DNA of 56,842 nucleotides. Origin: Deefgea rivuli DSM 18356. Lineage in GTDB: Bacteria > Pseudomonadota > Gammaproteobacteria > Burkholderiales > Chitinibacteraceae. The notes under the pieces were generated by a model that had not been told where the DNA came from, did not search any database, and saw only the letters and a list, made by a program, of their open reading frames with translations. The stretch's first letter is position 1, and the number at the start of each line of letters is the position of its first letter. The stretch spans positions 1 to 56,842 of the forward strand of contig NZ_KK211082.1 of the NCBI RefSeq assembly GCF_000620145.1, read 5' to 3'. Both the position numbers and the translations under genes were made by a program. Positions 35,616 through 44,992 of the stretch are shown one piece after another.

Positions 35616-38600
35616 TCACTGCGGTAGGATTAGCACCTTTTTTTGCTCTTGCATCAGCTGGAACTGCGCCGCTGCAATCGGGCGACTAAAGAAATAACCC
35701 TGAATTGAATCCGTACCAGCAGAACACAAAAACTCTAGCTGTGGCTGAGTTTCAACGCCTTCAGCCAAGACCGACATCCCTAGCGTTTTGCCCAAACCAA
35801 TAATCGCCATCACAATCGCTGCATCATTTGGGTCAGTACTAATATCGCGAACAAAGCTTTGATCTACTTTCAGCTTATCAAATGCAAAGCGTTTCAAATA
35901 TGCCAAACTTGAATAGCCCGTTCCAAAATCATCCAAAGACAATTTCACTCCCAAACGCTTGATGCCTTGCAAAGTGAGCATCACTTGTTCGACTTCTTGC
36001 ATCACCACCGATTCAGTCACTTCAATTTCTAAATACTTCGCCGCCAGCCCTGCATCATCTAATGCATGTTGAATCAACTCCAACAAATTGGCCTGATGCA
36101 ATTGCAATGGCGACATATTCACTGCAATCGTAATTGGCGCTAAACCAGTTTGCTGCCATTGTGCCGCCAAGCGGCAAGCTTCTTGCATCACCCAATTACC
36201 AATCGGCACAATTAAACGTGACTCTTCTGCAATCGGAATAAATTTAATGGGCGAAATTAAACCTTGCTCGGGGTGATTCCAACGAATTAATGCCTCTGCT
36301 CCCAAAATACAGCCAGTACTTAAACTCACTTGCGGCTGGAAATAAAGCTCAAATTCATTATTGTCCAGTGCTTTACGCATACTAGTTTCTAAAATTAAAC
36401 GCTCTGAAGCGCGAGCATTCATATCGGCGGTGAAATACTGATAATTATTGCGGCCATTGGCTTTGGCTTGATACATCGCAACGTCAGCATTCTTAATCAA
36501 TACATCTGGATCACGGCCATCATCGGGAAAAACACTAATCCCAATTGACGTCGACGTAGCGAAATTACCTGCCTCCAGAGAGAATGAGTCATGAAATGAA
36601 GATAAAATACGATCGGCAATATTACCCGCAACTAAAGGATTGGGTAAATCGGCCAATACCAGCACAAATTCATCGCCACCTAAACGCGATAAAATATCTT
36701 GTTTACCGACAATTTGCCGCAAACGGCCTGCAACTTGTGCCAAGACCATATCACCCGCTGAATGACCTAATGAATCATTAATCGTTTTAAAGCGATCCAA
36801 ATCTAAAAATAATACCGCCAATTGCGTGCTGTGTTTTTCGGCATTCGCCAATGCCAAGCGTAATTCATCACGCAATAAATTACGATTCGCTAAACCAGTC
36901 ACCGTATCAAAATTAGCTAATTCAGTAATTCGATCTTGTGCTTCTTTACGCTCAGTAATATCAGTCATTGTGCCGATTAAGCGACTTGGCTTACCACGCG
37001 AATCAAAATCAACAAACTTACCGCGTGTTTGAAACCAGCGGAAATCACCGAGTTTAATTTTACGGCGAAATTCAACAGCAAATTGTGCCGAATTACCAAC
37101 GTAATAATCACGATAAGCAGAAACTGCTTGTTCTCTATCGGTAGGATGAAGCTGGTCTTTCCACTTATCAAAAGTTTCAACCAATTCACCCGGCTGATAA
37201 CCCAATAATCTATCGTACTCGGGGCTCGTAATTGCAGTGCGGCGGCCATCGAGTGGCATATCAAACAAGCCAGTGCTTGAGGCCTCTAATGCCAAACGAA
37301 GCTGTTGCTCTGATTTAACAATCGCTTCTTCTTGCATTCGGCGCTCAGAAATATCCCGAACTACGGCACAATTATATTCTTGACCCTTAAATAAAATATA
37401 ATTGGAATGCACTTCACATGGGAACTCCTCACCAGTGCGTGTTTTTAAAATAATTTCGTCAAATAAATGCCGATGCTGGCGCAATAAGCTCCAGAATTTA
37501 GGCCAACTTTCAGGTTTGAAATTAGGATTAATATCGCGAAAACGCATCGCCAATAAGTCTTGCTCGGAATAGCCAAAACGATGACAGGTTGTCGCATTAA
37601 TATAACGAATATGGCCTGCAGGATCGAGCCAAATCGCCATATCTGCGCCATTCTCAATTGCTACCTTAGTGAGATATAAGTCAGCCTCGGTTCTTTCTAA
37701 ACGGCGCAATTGCCGCAACACATAAAATAATAAAGCTGAACCACCCAATAAAAGCGTCATAGCCATACCGATGGTAATAAATGTTTCTTTCCACCACGGT
37801 GCTAATACATCATCTCGGTTTACGCCAACAGAGACGCCTAATGGCCAACCTTCAACACGCCGCCAACCATAAATTCGCGTAATATTATCGACTTTGCTAG
37901 TTTCATAAAAAACACCGCTTTCTGTACCACTAGAAACTCGCTCAAAGAATTCTTTATGCGAAATATCACGGCCAATTTCGTCATCCAAACGCGGATAACG
38001 CGCCAATGAAATACCATCATCACGAAATAAACGAATTACTACGTCGCGATTATTGCTAATTGAGGTATAAAATTTTTGGAAATACTCTGGATTTAATCCC
38101 GCAATAATTACACCAGAGAAATTAGCTTTCTTATCCAATACACCCGTCACAAAAGGAATAATAGATTCTGTTCCTGTTGGATCATATTGTTGTTCAGCAA
38201 TATAGAAAGGTGCTTGCGGGCGAGAACGCGCCACGCGGAAATATTGCGTATTCGATAAATTATGCGGTTTGATTGGATAGAGTAAACTTGAAGCGGCTAA
38301 ATCACCATTTTCATAAGCTAAACCCATACTACTGAGCTGCGAATAGCGGCCCACAAAACGCAGCATATAAGCGTGCAAACACGCCGCGTCTTGAACCTGA
38401 ACACAAGATTGAAAAACTTCATCTTGCTCAATTGTATTGAGCGCCGACATTGTGCCTTCCATCGTACGGCCAACATGCTCTTCAAACGTGCGCGCCAGCA
38501 AGAGCATTTCTTGCTCAGCTTTGGCTAAAGTGGCTTGATAGCTACGCCATGTCGAAACGCTTTGAATCACTAAAGCGGCGACAAACACACAAATGAATAA

Positions 38601-38678
38601 AAATACGAGGACTTTACGAATCCAGCCAAAAGAATCACCCGATTCTTCGTGATGCTGATTAGAAAGGTTATTTGACAC
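35616..38678 (-). CDS. Membrane-bound PAS-GGDEF-EAL cyclic-di-GMP enzyme
   Basis: A 1020-aa protein. A transmembrane helix near 23-43 and a second near 300-320 bracket a periplasmic sensor domain of about 250 residues, probably of the Cache/PDC type. Two PAS domains follow (about 330-580), then GGDEF with intact RLGGDEF, then EAL with intact EALIRW, DDFGTGYSS and LAEGVET motifs. Both catalytic domains therefore look competent; the net activity cannot be predicted. It is monocistronic. Codon use is slightly AT-rich. Confidence 0.95.
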   Translation of the reverse strand: MSNNLSNQHHEESGDSFGWIRKVLVFLFICVFVAALVIQSVSTWRSYQATLAKAEQEMLLLARTFEEHVGRTMEGTMSALNTIEQDEVFQSCVQVQDAACLHAYMLRFVGRYSQLSSMGLAYENGDLAASSLLYPIKPHNLSNTQYFRVARSRPQAPFYIAEQQYDPTGTESIIPFVTGVLDKKANFSGVIIAGLNPEYFQKFYTSISNNRDVVIRLFRDDGISLARYPRLDDEIGRDISHKEFFERVSSGTESGVFYETSKVDNITRIYGWRRVEGWPLGVSVGVNRDDVLAPWWKETFITIGMAMTLLLGGSALLFYVLRQLRRLERTEADLYLTKVAIENGADMAIWLDPAGHIRYINATTCHRFGYSEQDLLAMRFRDINPNFKPESWPKFWSLLRQHRHLFDEIILKTRTGEEFPCEVHSNYILFKGQEYNCAVVRDISERRMQEEAIVKSEQQLRLALEASSTGLFDMPLDGRRTAITSPEYDRLLGYQPGELVETFDKWKDQLHPTDREQAVSAYRDYYVGNSAQFAVEFRRKIKLGDFRWFQTRGKFVDFDSRGKPSRLIGTMTDITERKEAQDRITELANFDTVTGLANRNLLRDELRLALANAEKHSTQLAVLFLDLDRFKTINDSLGHSAGDMVLAQVAGRLRQIVGKQDILSRLGGDEFVLVLADLPNPLVAGNIADRILSSFHDSFSLEAGNFATSTSIGISVFPDDGRDPDVLIKNADVAMYQAKANGRNNYQYFTADMNARASERLILETSMRKALDNNEFELYFQPQVSLSTGCILGAEALIRWNHPEQGLISPIKFIPIAEESRLIVPIGNWVMQEACRLAAQWQQTGLAPITIAVNMSPLQLHQANLLELIQHALDDAGLAAKYLEIEVTESVVMQEVEQVMLTLQGIKRLGVKLSLDDFGTGYSSLAYLKRFAFDKLKVDQSFVRDISTDPNDAAIVMAIIGLGKTLGMSVLAEGVETQPQLEFLCSAGTDSIQGYFFSRPIAAAQFQLMQEQKKVLILPQ

Positions 38679-39022
38679 GCAGTCTTTCTCTTATGATCGA
38701 TGAAGTTGGCTTTCCCAACGTTTGGGATTGTCCTTTATTCTGAAGGTAAAAACACCAACTACCCTCATTTAGTGATTTTTTTCCAAAAGATTGCTGCACT
38801 AATTGGACAGTATAGTGCGGCAATCTTTTTTATAAAGCAAAGCGGTGCTTCCAATCAATATTAGTACTTTTCAATATTTAATCTAAGGCCAACCTCGATG
38901 CACTAAGGCAAAGAAGCAGCTTTCTCTTTACAAAAATCCAAGCAATATTGATGATATTTTCAGACAGCATCAGCCAGAGGCAATAGCGCACGATTTATTC
39001 AAACGATACGCCGCTCCACCAC
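38679..39022. other. Gene-free stretch with one long hairpin
   Basis: No gene is seen. AAAAGATTGCTGCAC (38785-38799) pairs with GTGCGGCAATCTTTT (38815-38829) with one wobble or mismatch over a 15-base loop. It lies in the upstream region of the GGDEF-EAL gene and could be a relic terminator or a leader structure. The rest is AT-rich and unremarkable. Confidence 0.5.
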
Positions 39023-39046
39023 AAAAAAACCGCCAAATCTGGCGGT
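39023..39046 (-). terminator. Rho-independent terminator of the DUF3460 gene
   Basis: ACCGCCA (39029-39035), loop AATC, TGGCGGT (39040-39046), preceded by an A-run that is the U-run of the minus-strand transcript. Confidence 0.85.
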
Positions 39047-39069
39047 CTTTTTAACTTCATCGAATCGAC

Positions 39070-39246
39070 TTATTTGCTTGTTGTTGACGCATTATTGCGG
39101 CTACGCTCATCCAGATTGATGGGCTCTTTATCCCATAACAGCGCACGACCATCGATTTGGCCTTGTTTGAGTTCTGGATCTTTTGCCAAAACACCTTCGA
39201 TAAATTTCGTGTATTCAGAAACATAACAATTGTCTTTGCCGAACAT
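39070..39246 (-). CDS. DUF3460 family small protein
   Basis: A 58-aa protein, MFGKDNCYVSEYTKFIEGVL followed by AKDPELKQGQIDGRALLWDK and a polar tail. The GRALLWDK motif with YxSEYTxF is the DUF3460 signature, a small family almost restricted to betaproteobacteria. The ATG has AGGAG six bases upstream and a terminator follows, so this is a complete single-gene unit. Overlapping longer frames in this place are shadows. The function is unknown. Confidence 0.9.
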   Translation of the reverse strand: MFGKDNCYVSEYTKFIEGVLAKDPELKQGQIDGRALLWDKEPINLDERSRNNASTTSK

Positions 39247-39482
39247 GATGCTCTCCTAGATTCTAATTTATTGCGCATTATAACCGATGCGGCGCAAAGC
39301 CGATGCCGCGCTTGGCAGCAAACGTTTTAAAACTGCTGATTCACGACAGCTATGCCACCGAAAAAATACCCTCGGAGTACAAAATCATTCGACAATAAGG
39401 TCGTTGTACTTCAAGCCGTTTTAAGCTGAACATGCAAGTAATACACACGCGATGATTGCATTTCAGCACTGCATACTAGTTT

Positions 39483-39538
39483 AATATGTATTGACATGTA
39501 GCCATTAAAAATAAAAGCCTACATAGCAATACCCTTAG
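39483..39538. repeat. 55-bp palindromic element, copy 7
   Basis: The left arm AATATGTATTGACATGTAGCC (complement GGCTACA-N5-ATACAT) and the right arm GCCTACATAGCAATACCCTT are inverted around a 13-base AT-rich centre. It is among the best preserved copies and lies just after the hisC stop codon. Confidence 0.75.
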
Positions 39539-39543
39539 AAAAA

Positions 39544-40641
39544 CTACGCCATCGCCTCTTCTAACACTTCAATAAACCGCGCATTCTCAGCTGGCAAGCC
39601 AATCGACACACGCAGGCTGTTAGCCATGCCGTAGCCCGCGAGTGGCCGCACAATCACGCCGCGCTCGAGCATAAATTGATTGAGCATTTTGGCGTCGCCG
39701 CAATGGAAAGTCACAAAATTCCCGCTCGACTCAATAAAACCCAAATCAAGACGGCGCAGTGCGTCGGTGATTTGTTGCATGCCTTCGTTATTCACGCGTA
39801 CCGATGCTTGCAGGAATTCCAAATCATCCAGCGCCGCGCAGGCTGCGGCTTGCGCGAGGCTATTCACATTGAATGCTTGGCGCACGCGGTTCAGCATATC
39901 GATGATGTCGCTGCTGGCCAGCGCAAAACCAACGCGCAAACCGGCTAAACCGTAGGCTTTGGAGAATGTCCGCACCACGATCAGGTTCGGAAACTGTTTT
40001 AACCAAGCTATCGAATCACTGCGTTTGGCTGCCGGTAAAAACTCGGTATAAGCTTCATCCAAAACGACAATCACATTTTTAGGGCACAGCTCCAAAAATT
40101 CAATCAAATCACCTGGCCGCGCCAAAGTGCCGGTTGGATTATTCGGATTCGCGATCCAAACGATTTTGGTCGTTGCGGTAATCGCCGCGCGCATTGCATC
40201 TAGATCGTGGCCGTAATCAACAGCCTTCACGCAAATCCCAGTCGCGCCCATCGCTTGCGTTGCGAGTGGATACACAGCAAACGCGTATTCGGAATACACC
40301 GCCGAATCACCCGCTTGCAAAAACGCGTGCGAAATCAATTCCAGCACATCGTTTGAGCCATTACCCAATACAATTTGATTGAGTTCAACTGAAAATTTCT
40401 GTGCTATTTTGGCTTTCAGCTCAAAGCCATTGCCATCGGGATAACGCGCCAATTCAGCGATTTCTTGCTCTACCGCTGCACGGGCTTTTGGCCCCATACC
40501 GAGCGGATTTTCATTCGATGCCAATTTAACGATATCGGCTGGATTTAAACCCATTTCGCGCGCCAATTCAGATACCGGTTTACCCGGTTGATACGGCGCA
40601 ATCGCGCGAATGTATTCGGGAGCAAGGGAAGTCAGTGACAT
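39544..40641 (-). CDS. hisC: Histidinol-phosphate aminotransferase
   Basis: A 365-aa PLP enzyme of histidine synthesis; such enzymes can also act on aromatic substrates. It has LASNENPLGMGPKAR, WIANPNNPTGTLA, VVLDEAYTEFLP and RTFSKAYGLAGLRVGFA with the Schiff-base Lys. In many betaproteobacteria this copy lies in the serC-pheA-hisC cluster, here separated by a GNAT and a LOG gene plus repeats. Confidence 0.95.
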   Translation of the reverse strand: MSLTSLAPEYIRAIAPYQPGKPVSELAREMGLNPADIVKLASNENPLGMGPKARAAVEQEIAELARYPDGNGFELKAKIAQKFSVELNQIVLGNGSNDVLELISHAFLQAGDSAVYSEYAFAVYPLATQAMGATGICVKAVDYGHDLDAMRAAITATTKIVWIANPNNPTGTLARPGDLIEFLELCPKNVIVVLDEAYTEFLPAAKRSDSIAWLKQFPNLIVVRTFSKAYGLAGLRVGFALASSDIIDMLNRVRQAFNVNSLAQAAACAALDDLEFLQASVRVNNEGMQQITDALRRLDLGFIESSGNFVTFHCGDAKMLNQFMLERGVIVRPLAGYGMANSLRVSIGLPAENARFIEVLEEAMA

Positions 40642-40677
40642 AAGACGAAATCCTGAGTTTGCTGCTAGAGCAACGTT

Positions 40678-41307
40678 TTAAGAATGAGTTAAACGATTGA
40701 GTATTTTGACGAGACGCAAACTGGCGGCGAGCTGGAATCGTGCCAGTTGCTGCACGTTTGATTCAACCAGCACTTCAAATCCATGCCGGATATAAAAGCG
40801 CAGCGCGGCGGTGTTGCAGCTATCCACATCCACGTGCAAGCTGGCGTAGCCCGCTTCACGGGCGGCGTAGCAGACTTGCGCCAGCATTCGATCACCCAGT
40901 TTGCGATTGCGATAGTCTTCGTGAACGGCGATGGTGCGCAAATACCATGCATTTTTAGGCACATGCGGAAATAAAAAATCGAGCTGATATTGGCGCTCGC
41001 GCAAAATCCCAACGTCCAATGCAAGGGTACCGACCTCAAAGTCATCACTCATCTGCAGTTGCGCGCCATACCCTGCTGAATAATGAAAGACTACAGCGAT
41101 CAGCTCATCATCGCCATTGCGCAGCACTTGCGCATTACGATAGCTATAACTACCCGCATCACACTGCCAAAGCTGCGCCAAATTGACTAAGACCAATTCA
41201 GGCGGCAAAGCAAACCAATAGTCGTAAAAAGGGGCGTCGGACTGATAAATCAGTGCCGCCGCCCGCTTCGCATCACTAGCGAGTGCTAGACCTAAGTTTT
41301 CCACCAC
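40678..41307 (-). CDS. GNAT family N-acetyltransferase
   Basis: A 209-aa protein with a GNAT domain in the C-terminal half: LRTIAVHEDYRNRKLGDRMLA contains the acetyl-CoA pyrophosphate loop (a variant of RxxGxG/A), and VDSCNTAALRFYIRHGFEVL is the conserved C-terminal motif. The acetyl acceptor is unknown. It starts with GTG and overlaps the LOG gene by 16 bases, so the two are co-translated. Confidence 0.85.
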   Translation of the reverse strand: MVENLGLALASDAKRAAALIYQSDAPFYDYWFALPPELVLVNLAQLWQCDAGSYSYRNAQVLRNGDDELIAVVFHYSAGYGAQLQMSDDFEVGTLALDVGILRERQYQLDFLFPHVPKNAWYLRTIAVHEDYRNRKLGDRMLAQVCYAAREAGYASLHVDVDSCNTAALRFYIRHGFEVLVESNVQQLARFQLAASLRLVKILNRLTHS

Positions 41308-41864
41308 TCACCTGCGCTGCTAGACGGTTTTTGCTGCAAAAGCGCCAGCAAATCATGTGATTCATTGGCGCAAAGTAATTTGGCCGCATCACTCTCTTTT
41401 ACAAAACCTTCATTCACCGCTTGCGCGACCATGGCGCGGAGCGGTACAAAATAATCGGCGGTATTCAGCAGGCCAACTGGTTTTTCATGCAGACCGATTT
41501 GACCCCAAGTCAAAATTTCAAATAATTCGTCAAACGTACCAAAACCACCCGGCATGGCGATAAAGCCATCGGCCAATTCAGCCATACGTGCCTTGCGGGT
41601 ATGCATCGAATCGACAACTTCCAATTGACTGCAAGCGCCATACCCCAGCTCACGCTCAACCATAAATTGCGGAATGACGCCAATCACTTTGCCACCGGCA
41701 TCAAGGCAGGCTTCAGCGACTGCGCCCATCAAACCAACATGCCCGCCACCATAAACGAGCGTTACCTCGCGCTCGGCCAGCTCGCGACCCAATTTTTGCG
41801 CCGCGTGGCGATAGATTTCTTTGGTGCCAAAGCGTGAACCGCAAAATACAACAACTGATTTCAT
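41292..41864 (-). CDS. LOG family protein (TIGR00730)
   Basis: A 190-aa Rossmann-like protein of the LOG/YvdD family, many members of which are cytokinin riboside 5'-monophosphate phosphoribohydrolases or related nucleotide hydrolases. The diagnostic PGGFGTFDELFE motif and LVYGGGHVGLMGAVA are intact. I chose ATG at 41864; a GTG twelve bases upstream is possible. Confidence 0.92.
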   Translation of the reverse strand: MKSVVVFCGSRFGTKEIYRHAAQKLGRELAEREVTLVYGGGHVGLMGAVAEACLDAGGKVIGVIPQFMVERELGYGACSQLEVVDSMHTRKARMAELADGFIAMPGGFGTFDELFEILTWGQIGLHEKPVGLLNTADYFVPLRAMVAQAVNEGFVKESDAAKLLCANESHDLLALLQQKPSSSAGEWWKT

Positions 41865-41897
41865 TGAGTTTTCCACATTTTAGAGTGCTGATTTTTA

Positions 41898-42045
41898 GTC
41901 CACGAAAAACACGAAAGGCACGAAATAAACCCAAAAAGCAAAACAACACTTAATTCACTTTGCATTCCGCAGGTGGGCGCAAAGAACGGATTCACTAATA
42001 AAGAAGTGTTTGCCGTTTTTCGTGCCTTTCGTGCTTTTCGTGGAC
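41898..42045. mobile_element. 148-bp MITE-like element with 28-bp terminal inverted repeats
   Basis: The left end starts GTCCACGAAAAACACGAAAG (41898) and the right end is its complement ending at 42045; the 28-base arms match at 27 positions. A second inverted pair, AACACTT / AAGTGTT, lies inside. There is no coding capacity. Related CACGAAAAACACGAAA sequence occurs near 10092-10127. It lies between pheA and the LOG gene. Confidence 0.7.
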
Positions 42046-42107
42046 TCCCGTTTTAAAGCTGTTGCTTTACACCCCAGCAAAGCCATTAAACGGTGTGAAC
42101 ATCACAA

Positions 42108-43181
42108 TTAAATGACAGCTTGCGGATACGAGCCTAAAACCTTCACAAATGCTGCAACGTCTTGCAATTCCTTCAGCGCAGTTTGCAAATGGGCATCCTC
42201 GACAAAGCCATCCACATCCGCAAAAAACACGTATTCCCACAGACCCGTTCGGCTTGGCCGCGATTCAAATTTACTCATCGACACGCCATTGCGCGCCAGC
42301 GGTTCAACCAAAGCGTGCAAAGCGCCGGGACGATTCGGTGCTGAAATCACCAAAGACGTTTTGTCTTTACCCGAACGCGCTGCATTTTGGTAACCCAGCA
42401 CGAGGAAACGCGTCGTATTATTCGGCTCGTCTTCGATATTTTCAGCCAGTTTATTCAAGCCAAATTTTTCTGCCGCCGAATCACCGGCAATCGCCGCGCT
42501 CGTTGGATCTAGGCTAGCCAAACGCGCCGCTTCGGCATTGCTCGCCACGGAAATTCGCTCGACAGTATCTGGTAAATTTTTATTCAACCATTCGTGGCAT
42601 TGCGCCAAGCTTTGCGCATGTGAATACACCCGTTTTACACCATTCAAACCTTCGCTGGCGCGCAAAAAATGATGATGAATTCGCAGTACCACTTCGCCGC
42701 ACACTTGCAAGGGCGTCGTCACCATCAAATCTAAAGTTCGGCCTACTGCGCCTTCGGTCGAGTTTTCGACTGGTGCAACGACATAATCTGCACCGCGCGC
42801 TTCAACCACGCGAAATGCTTCATCAATCGACGCACAGGCATGTGTTGCTGCTGCATGACCAAAATGCTTGATTGCCGCAGCTTGGCTAAACGTGCCTTCT
42901 GGCCCCAAAAACGCAATCGTTAACGGGCGTTCCAGCGCCAAACACGCCGACATAATTTCACGGAATAAACGCGCACAGGTTTCACCGGACAAGGGGCCAG
43001 GATTGAGTTCTTTAATCCGCGTCAGCACTTGCGCTTCGCGCTCAGGGCGATACACCACCCCGCCGCCCTTGATTTCACCAATCGTACGCGCGTGCTCCGC
43101 GCGTTGATTAATCAGCTGCAACACTTGCTGGTCGATGGCATCAATCGCATCGCGATGCTGTTTTAACAAATCATCAGACAT
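42108..43181 (-). CDS. pheA: Bifunctional chorismate mutase / prephenate dehydratase (P-protein)
   Basis: A 357-aa enzyme of phenylalanine synthesis. It has an AroQ-type chorismate mutase domain (about 1-85), a prephenate dehydratase domain (GPEGTFSQAAAIKHFG; VENSTEGAVGRTLD; TTRFLVLG) and a C-terminal ACT domain with the ESRPSRTG motif that binds phenylalanine for feedback inhibition. ATG at 43181 is preferred to a TTG at 43193. It follows serC with one small gene between. Confidence 0.96.
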   Translation of the reverse strand: MSDDLLKQHRDAIDAIDQQVLQLINQRAEHARTIGEIKGGGVVYRPEREAQVLTRIKELNPGPLSGETCARLFREIMSACLALERPLTIAFLGPEGTFSQAAAIKHFGHAAATHACASIDEAFRVVEARGADYVVAPVENSTEGAVGRTLDLMVTTPLQVCGEVVLRIHHHFLRASEGLNGVKRVYSHAQSLAQCHEWLNKNLPDTVERISVASNAEAARLASLDPTSAAIAGDSAAEKFGLNKLAENIEDEPNNTTRFLVLGYQNAARSGKDKTSLVISAPNRPGALHALVEPLARNGVSMSKFESRPSRTGLWEYVFFADVDGFVEDAHLQTALKELQDVAAFVKVLGSYPQAVI

Positions 43182-43189
43182 GAATAAGC

Positions 43190-43393
43190 TCAATTATTGG
43201 GTTTGAATAAGGCAGCGTCGACAATCGACCAAAGATGAATAATCCAGCCCATTAGAATCCACCATAACACCGCGGCAGAGATAAACATCAGCGCAGCTTT
43301 GAGCACGCGCCCTTGTAGCAACTGCCCTAAGCCAGGAATGAAAAAACTCGCCAGTGCGGCAATGACATTGCCGCCAGATCCTTGTCCCGCCAT
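43190..43393 (-). CDS. Small membrane protein between serC and pheA
   Basis: A 67-aa protein with a hydrophobic hairpin: ASFFIPGLGQLLQGRVLKAA, then a second segment ending in LWSIVDAALF. The PGLGQ...G pattern resembles TM2-like small membrane proteins. Its function is unknown. It starts five bases after the serC stop codon and ends nine bases before the pheA start, so it belongs to the operon. ATG at 43393 (MAGQGSGG) is preferred to an upstream frame start inside serC. Confidence 0.7.
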   Translation of the reverse strand: MAGQGSGGNVIAALASFFIPGLGQLLQGRVLKAALMFISAAVLWWILMGWIIHLWSIVDAALFKPNN

Positions 43394-43397
43394 GATC

Positions 43398-44483
43398 TTA
43401 ACCTTTTGTCCGTGCAAATTCGTTCATATAGTCAGCCAGCACTTGGCAGCCTTGCAGCGACATCGCGTTATAAATCGACGCGCGCATGCCGCCGACCGAG
43501 CGATGACCTTTGAGCTGCAATAAATGCCGCGCTTCAGCGCCAGCAAGGAATTCTTTATCCAAGTTGCTATCAGCCAGCGTAAATGGAATATTCATCCGTG
43601 AGCGATTCGCTGCTGCCGTTGGGCAATGATAAAAGCCGTTCGATGCATCAATGGCCGAATAAATCACATTGGCTTTGGCGATGTTTTTTTGCTCCATCGC
43701 CGCCAAACCACCTTGCTTCAACACATATTTAAAAATGAGGCCGGCAACATAAATTCCAAACGACGGTGGCGTGTTGTACATCGAGCCATTATCAGCATAG
43801 GTTTTGTAGTTCAACATCGTAGGTGTATCGCTGCGCGCCTTACCCAGCAAGTCCTCACGAACAATACTCATTGCCACGCCGGATGGTCCCATATTTTTTT
43901 GGGCGCCAGCATAGATCATGCCGAACTGGTTCACGTTCACTGGACGCGACAAAATATTACTCGACATATCGCAAATCAGTGGCACGCCGTTCGATTCTGG
44001 AATGTGGTTGAACTCGACGCCGCCAATGGTTTCATTACTGCAATAGTGCAAAAACGCCGCATCGGGCGTGCGCTGCCAAGTGGCTTCATCCGGCACATAA
44101 CTGAAGTTTTTATCTTCGCTGCTCGCGGCAATATTCACATTGGCATAGCGGCTCACTTCTTTGATTGCCACTTTGGACCAATGCCCGGTATTCACAAAAT
44201 CAATCGTGCTATCCGCTTGCGCAAAATTGAGCGGCAACATCGCAAATTGCAAATGCGCGCCACCTTGCAAAAACAGCACTTTGTAATTTTCAGGAATGGC
44301 CATCAAAGTGCGCAAATCGGCTTCAGCTTCAGCCAAGATTTGACCAAATTCAGGTCCGCGATGGCTCATTTCCATCACACTCATGCCTGAACCATGCCAA
44401 TCGAGCAACTCGGCTTGCACTTGTTGCAATACTTCCAATGGCAAAACGGCGGGGCCTGAGGAAAAATTAAATACTTGAGTCAT
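43398..44483 (-). CDS. serC: Phosphoserine aminotransferase
   Basis: A 361-aa PLP enzyme acting in serine synthesis and also in pyridoxal phosphate synthesis. FNFSSGPAVLPLEVL, MEMSHRGPEF and IYAGAQKNMGPSGV with the Schiff-base Lys are typical. It lies downstream of gyrA and two thioesterase genes; the gyrA-serC-pheA-hisC order is common in proteobacteria. Confidence 0.97.
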   Translation of the reverse strand: MTQVFNFSSGPAVLPLEVLQQVQAELLDWHGSGMSVMEMSHRGPEFGQILAEAEADLRTLMAIPENYKVLFLQGGAHLQFAMLPLNFAQADSTIDFVNTGHWSKVAIKEVSRYANVNIAASSEDKNFSYVPDEATWQRTPDAAFLHYCSNETIGGVEFNHIPESNGVPLICDMSSNILSRPVNVNQFGMIYAGAQKNMGPSGVAMSIVREDLLGKARSDTPTMLNYKTYADNGSMYNTPPSFGIYVAGLIFKYVLKQGGLAAMEQKNIAKANVIYSAIDASNGFYHCPTAAANRSRMNIPFTLADSNLDKEFLAGAEARHLLQLKGHRSVGGMRASIYNAMSLQGCQVLADYMNEFARTKG

Positions 44484-44575
44484 GGGCTATCTCGAAAAAA
44501 CATGATGCTTAAAAATAGTAGAAGCAAGCCGAGCTGCGAAGCAAGACAACGCCGTCTCCTACGATAAAACTGAAA

Positions 44576-44992
44576 TTAACTTAATAAGAAATGCGCGCGG
44601 GCGGTGGCGACGGGTTGGGTTTCATCGTCTTGCCATGCCGTCATCAACACATTGGCGACGCGTTTACCTTGGCGAACGATTTCACAGCGCGCATGTAAAT
44701 CCAAAGCACGAGCTGAGCGCAGGTAATCAATCGAAAAATCGACAATACGCGGAATGCCGCTGGATTCTTGCGCCCACATCAGATGCAACACGGCGGCGTT
44801 TTCTAAAAAGCCACCAATCACACCGCCATGAATCGCTGGCAATAAGACATTACCAATATTGTGTTCAGCAAACGGCAAATAAAATTGTGGCTGGCCATGA
44901 CGCTCAATCGCTTGAATCCCTAGCAATTTTGCATAGGGTATTTTACCCAAGGCCTCGTTGATACTAGCAAAGCAAGCAATACCCTCGGCCAT
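44576..44992 (-). CDS. PaaI-like thioesterase (second of a pair)
   Basis: A 138-aa hotdog-fold protein. AIHGGVIGGFLENAAVLHLMW is the HGG core with the catalytic acidic residue at the Glu of FLEN, and VDFSIDYLRSARALDL is the second conserved strand. It overlaps the upstream thioesterase by one base (TAATG) and is probably the product of tandem duplication; the two may form a heteromer. The substrate is unknown. Confidence 0.85.
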   Translation of the reverse strand: MAEGIACFASINEALGKIPYAKLLGIQAIERHGQPQFYLPFAEHNIGNVLLPAIHGGVIGGFLENAAVLHLMWAQESSGIPRIVDFSIDYLRSARALDLHARCEIVRQGKRVANVLMTAWQDDETQPVATARAHFLLS

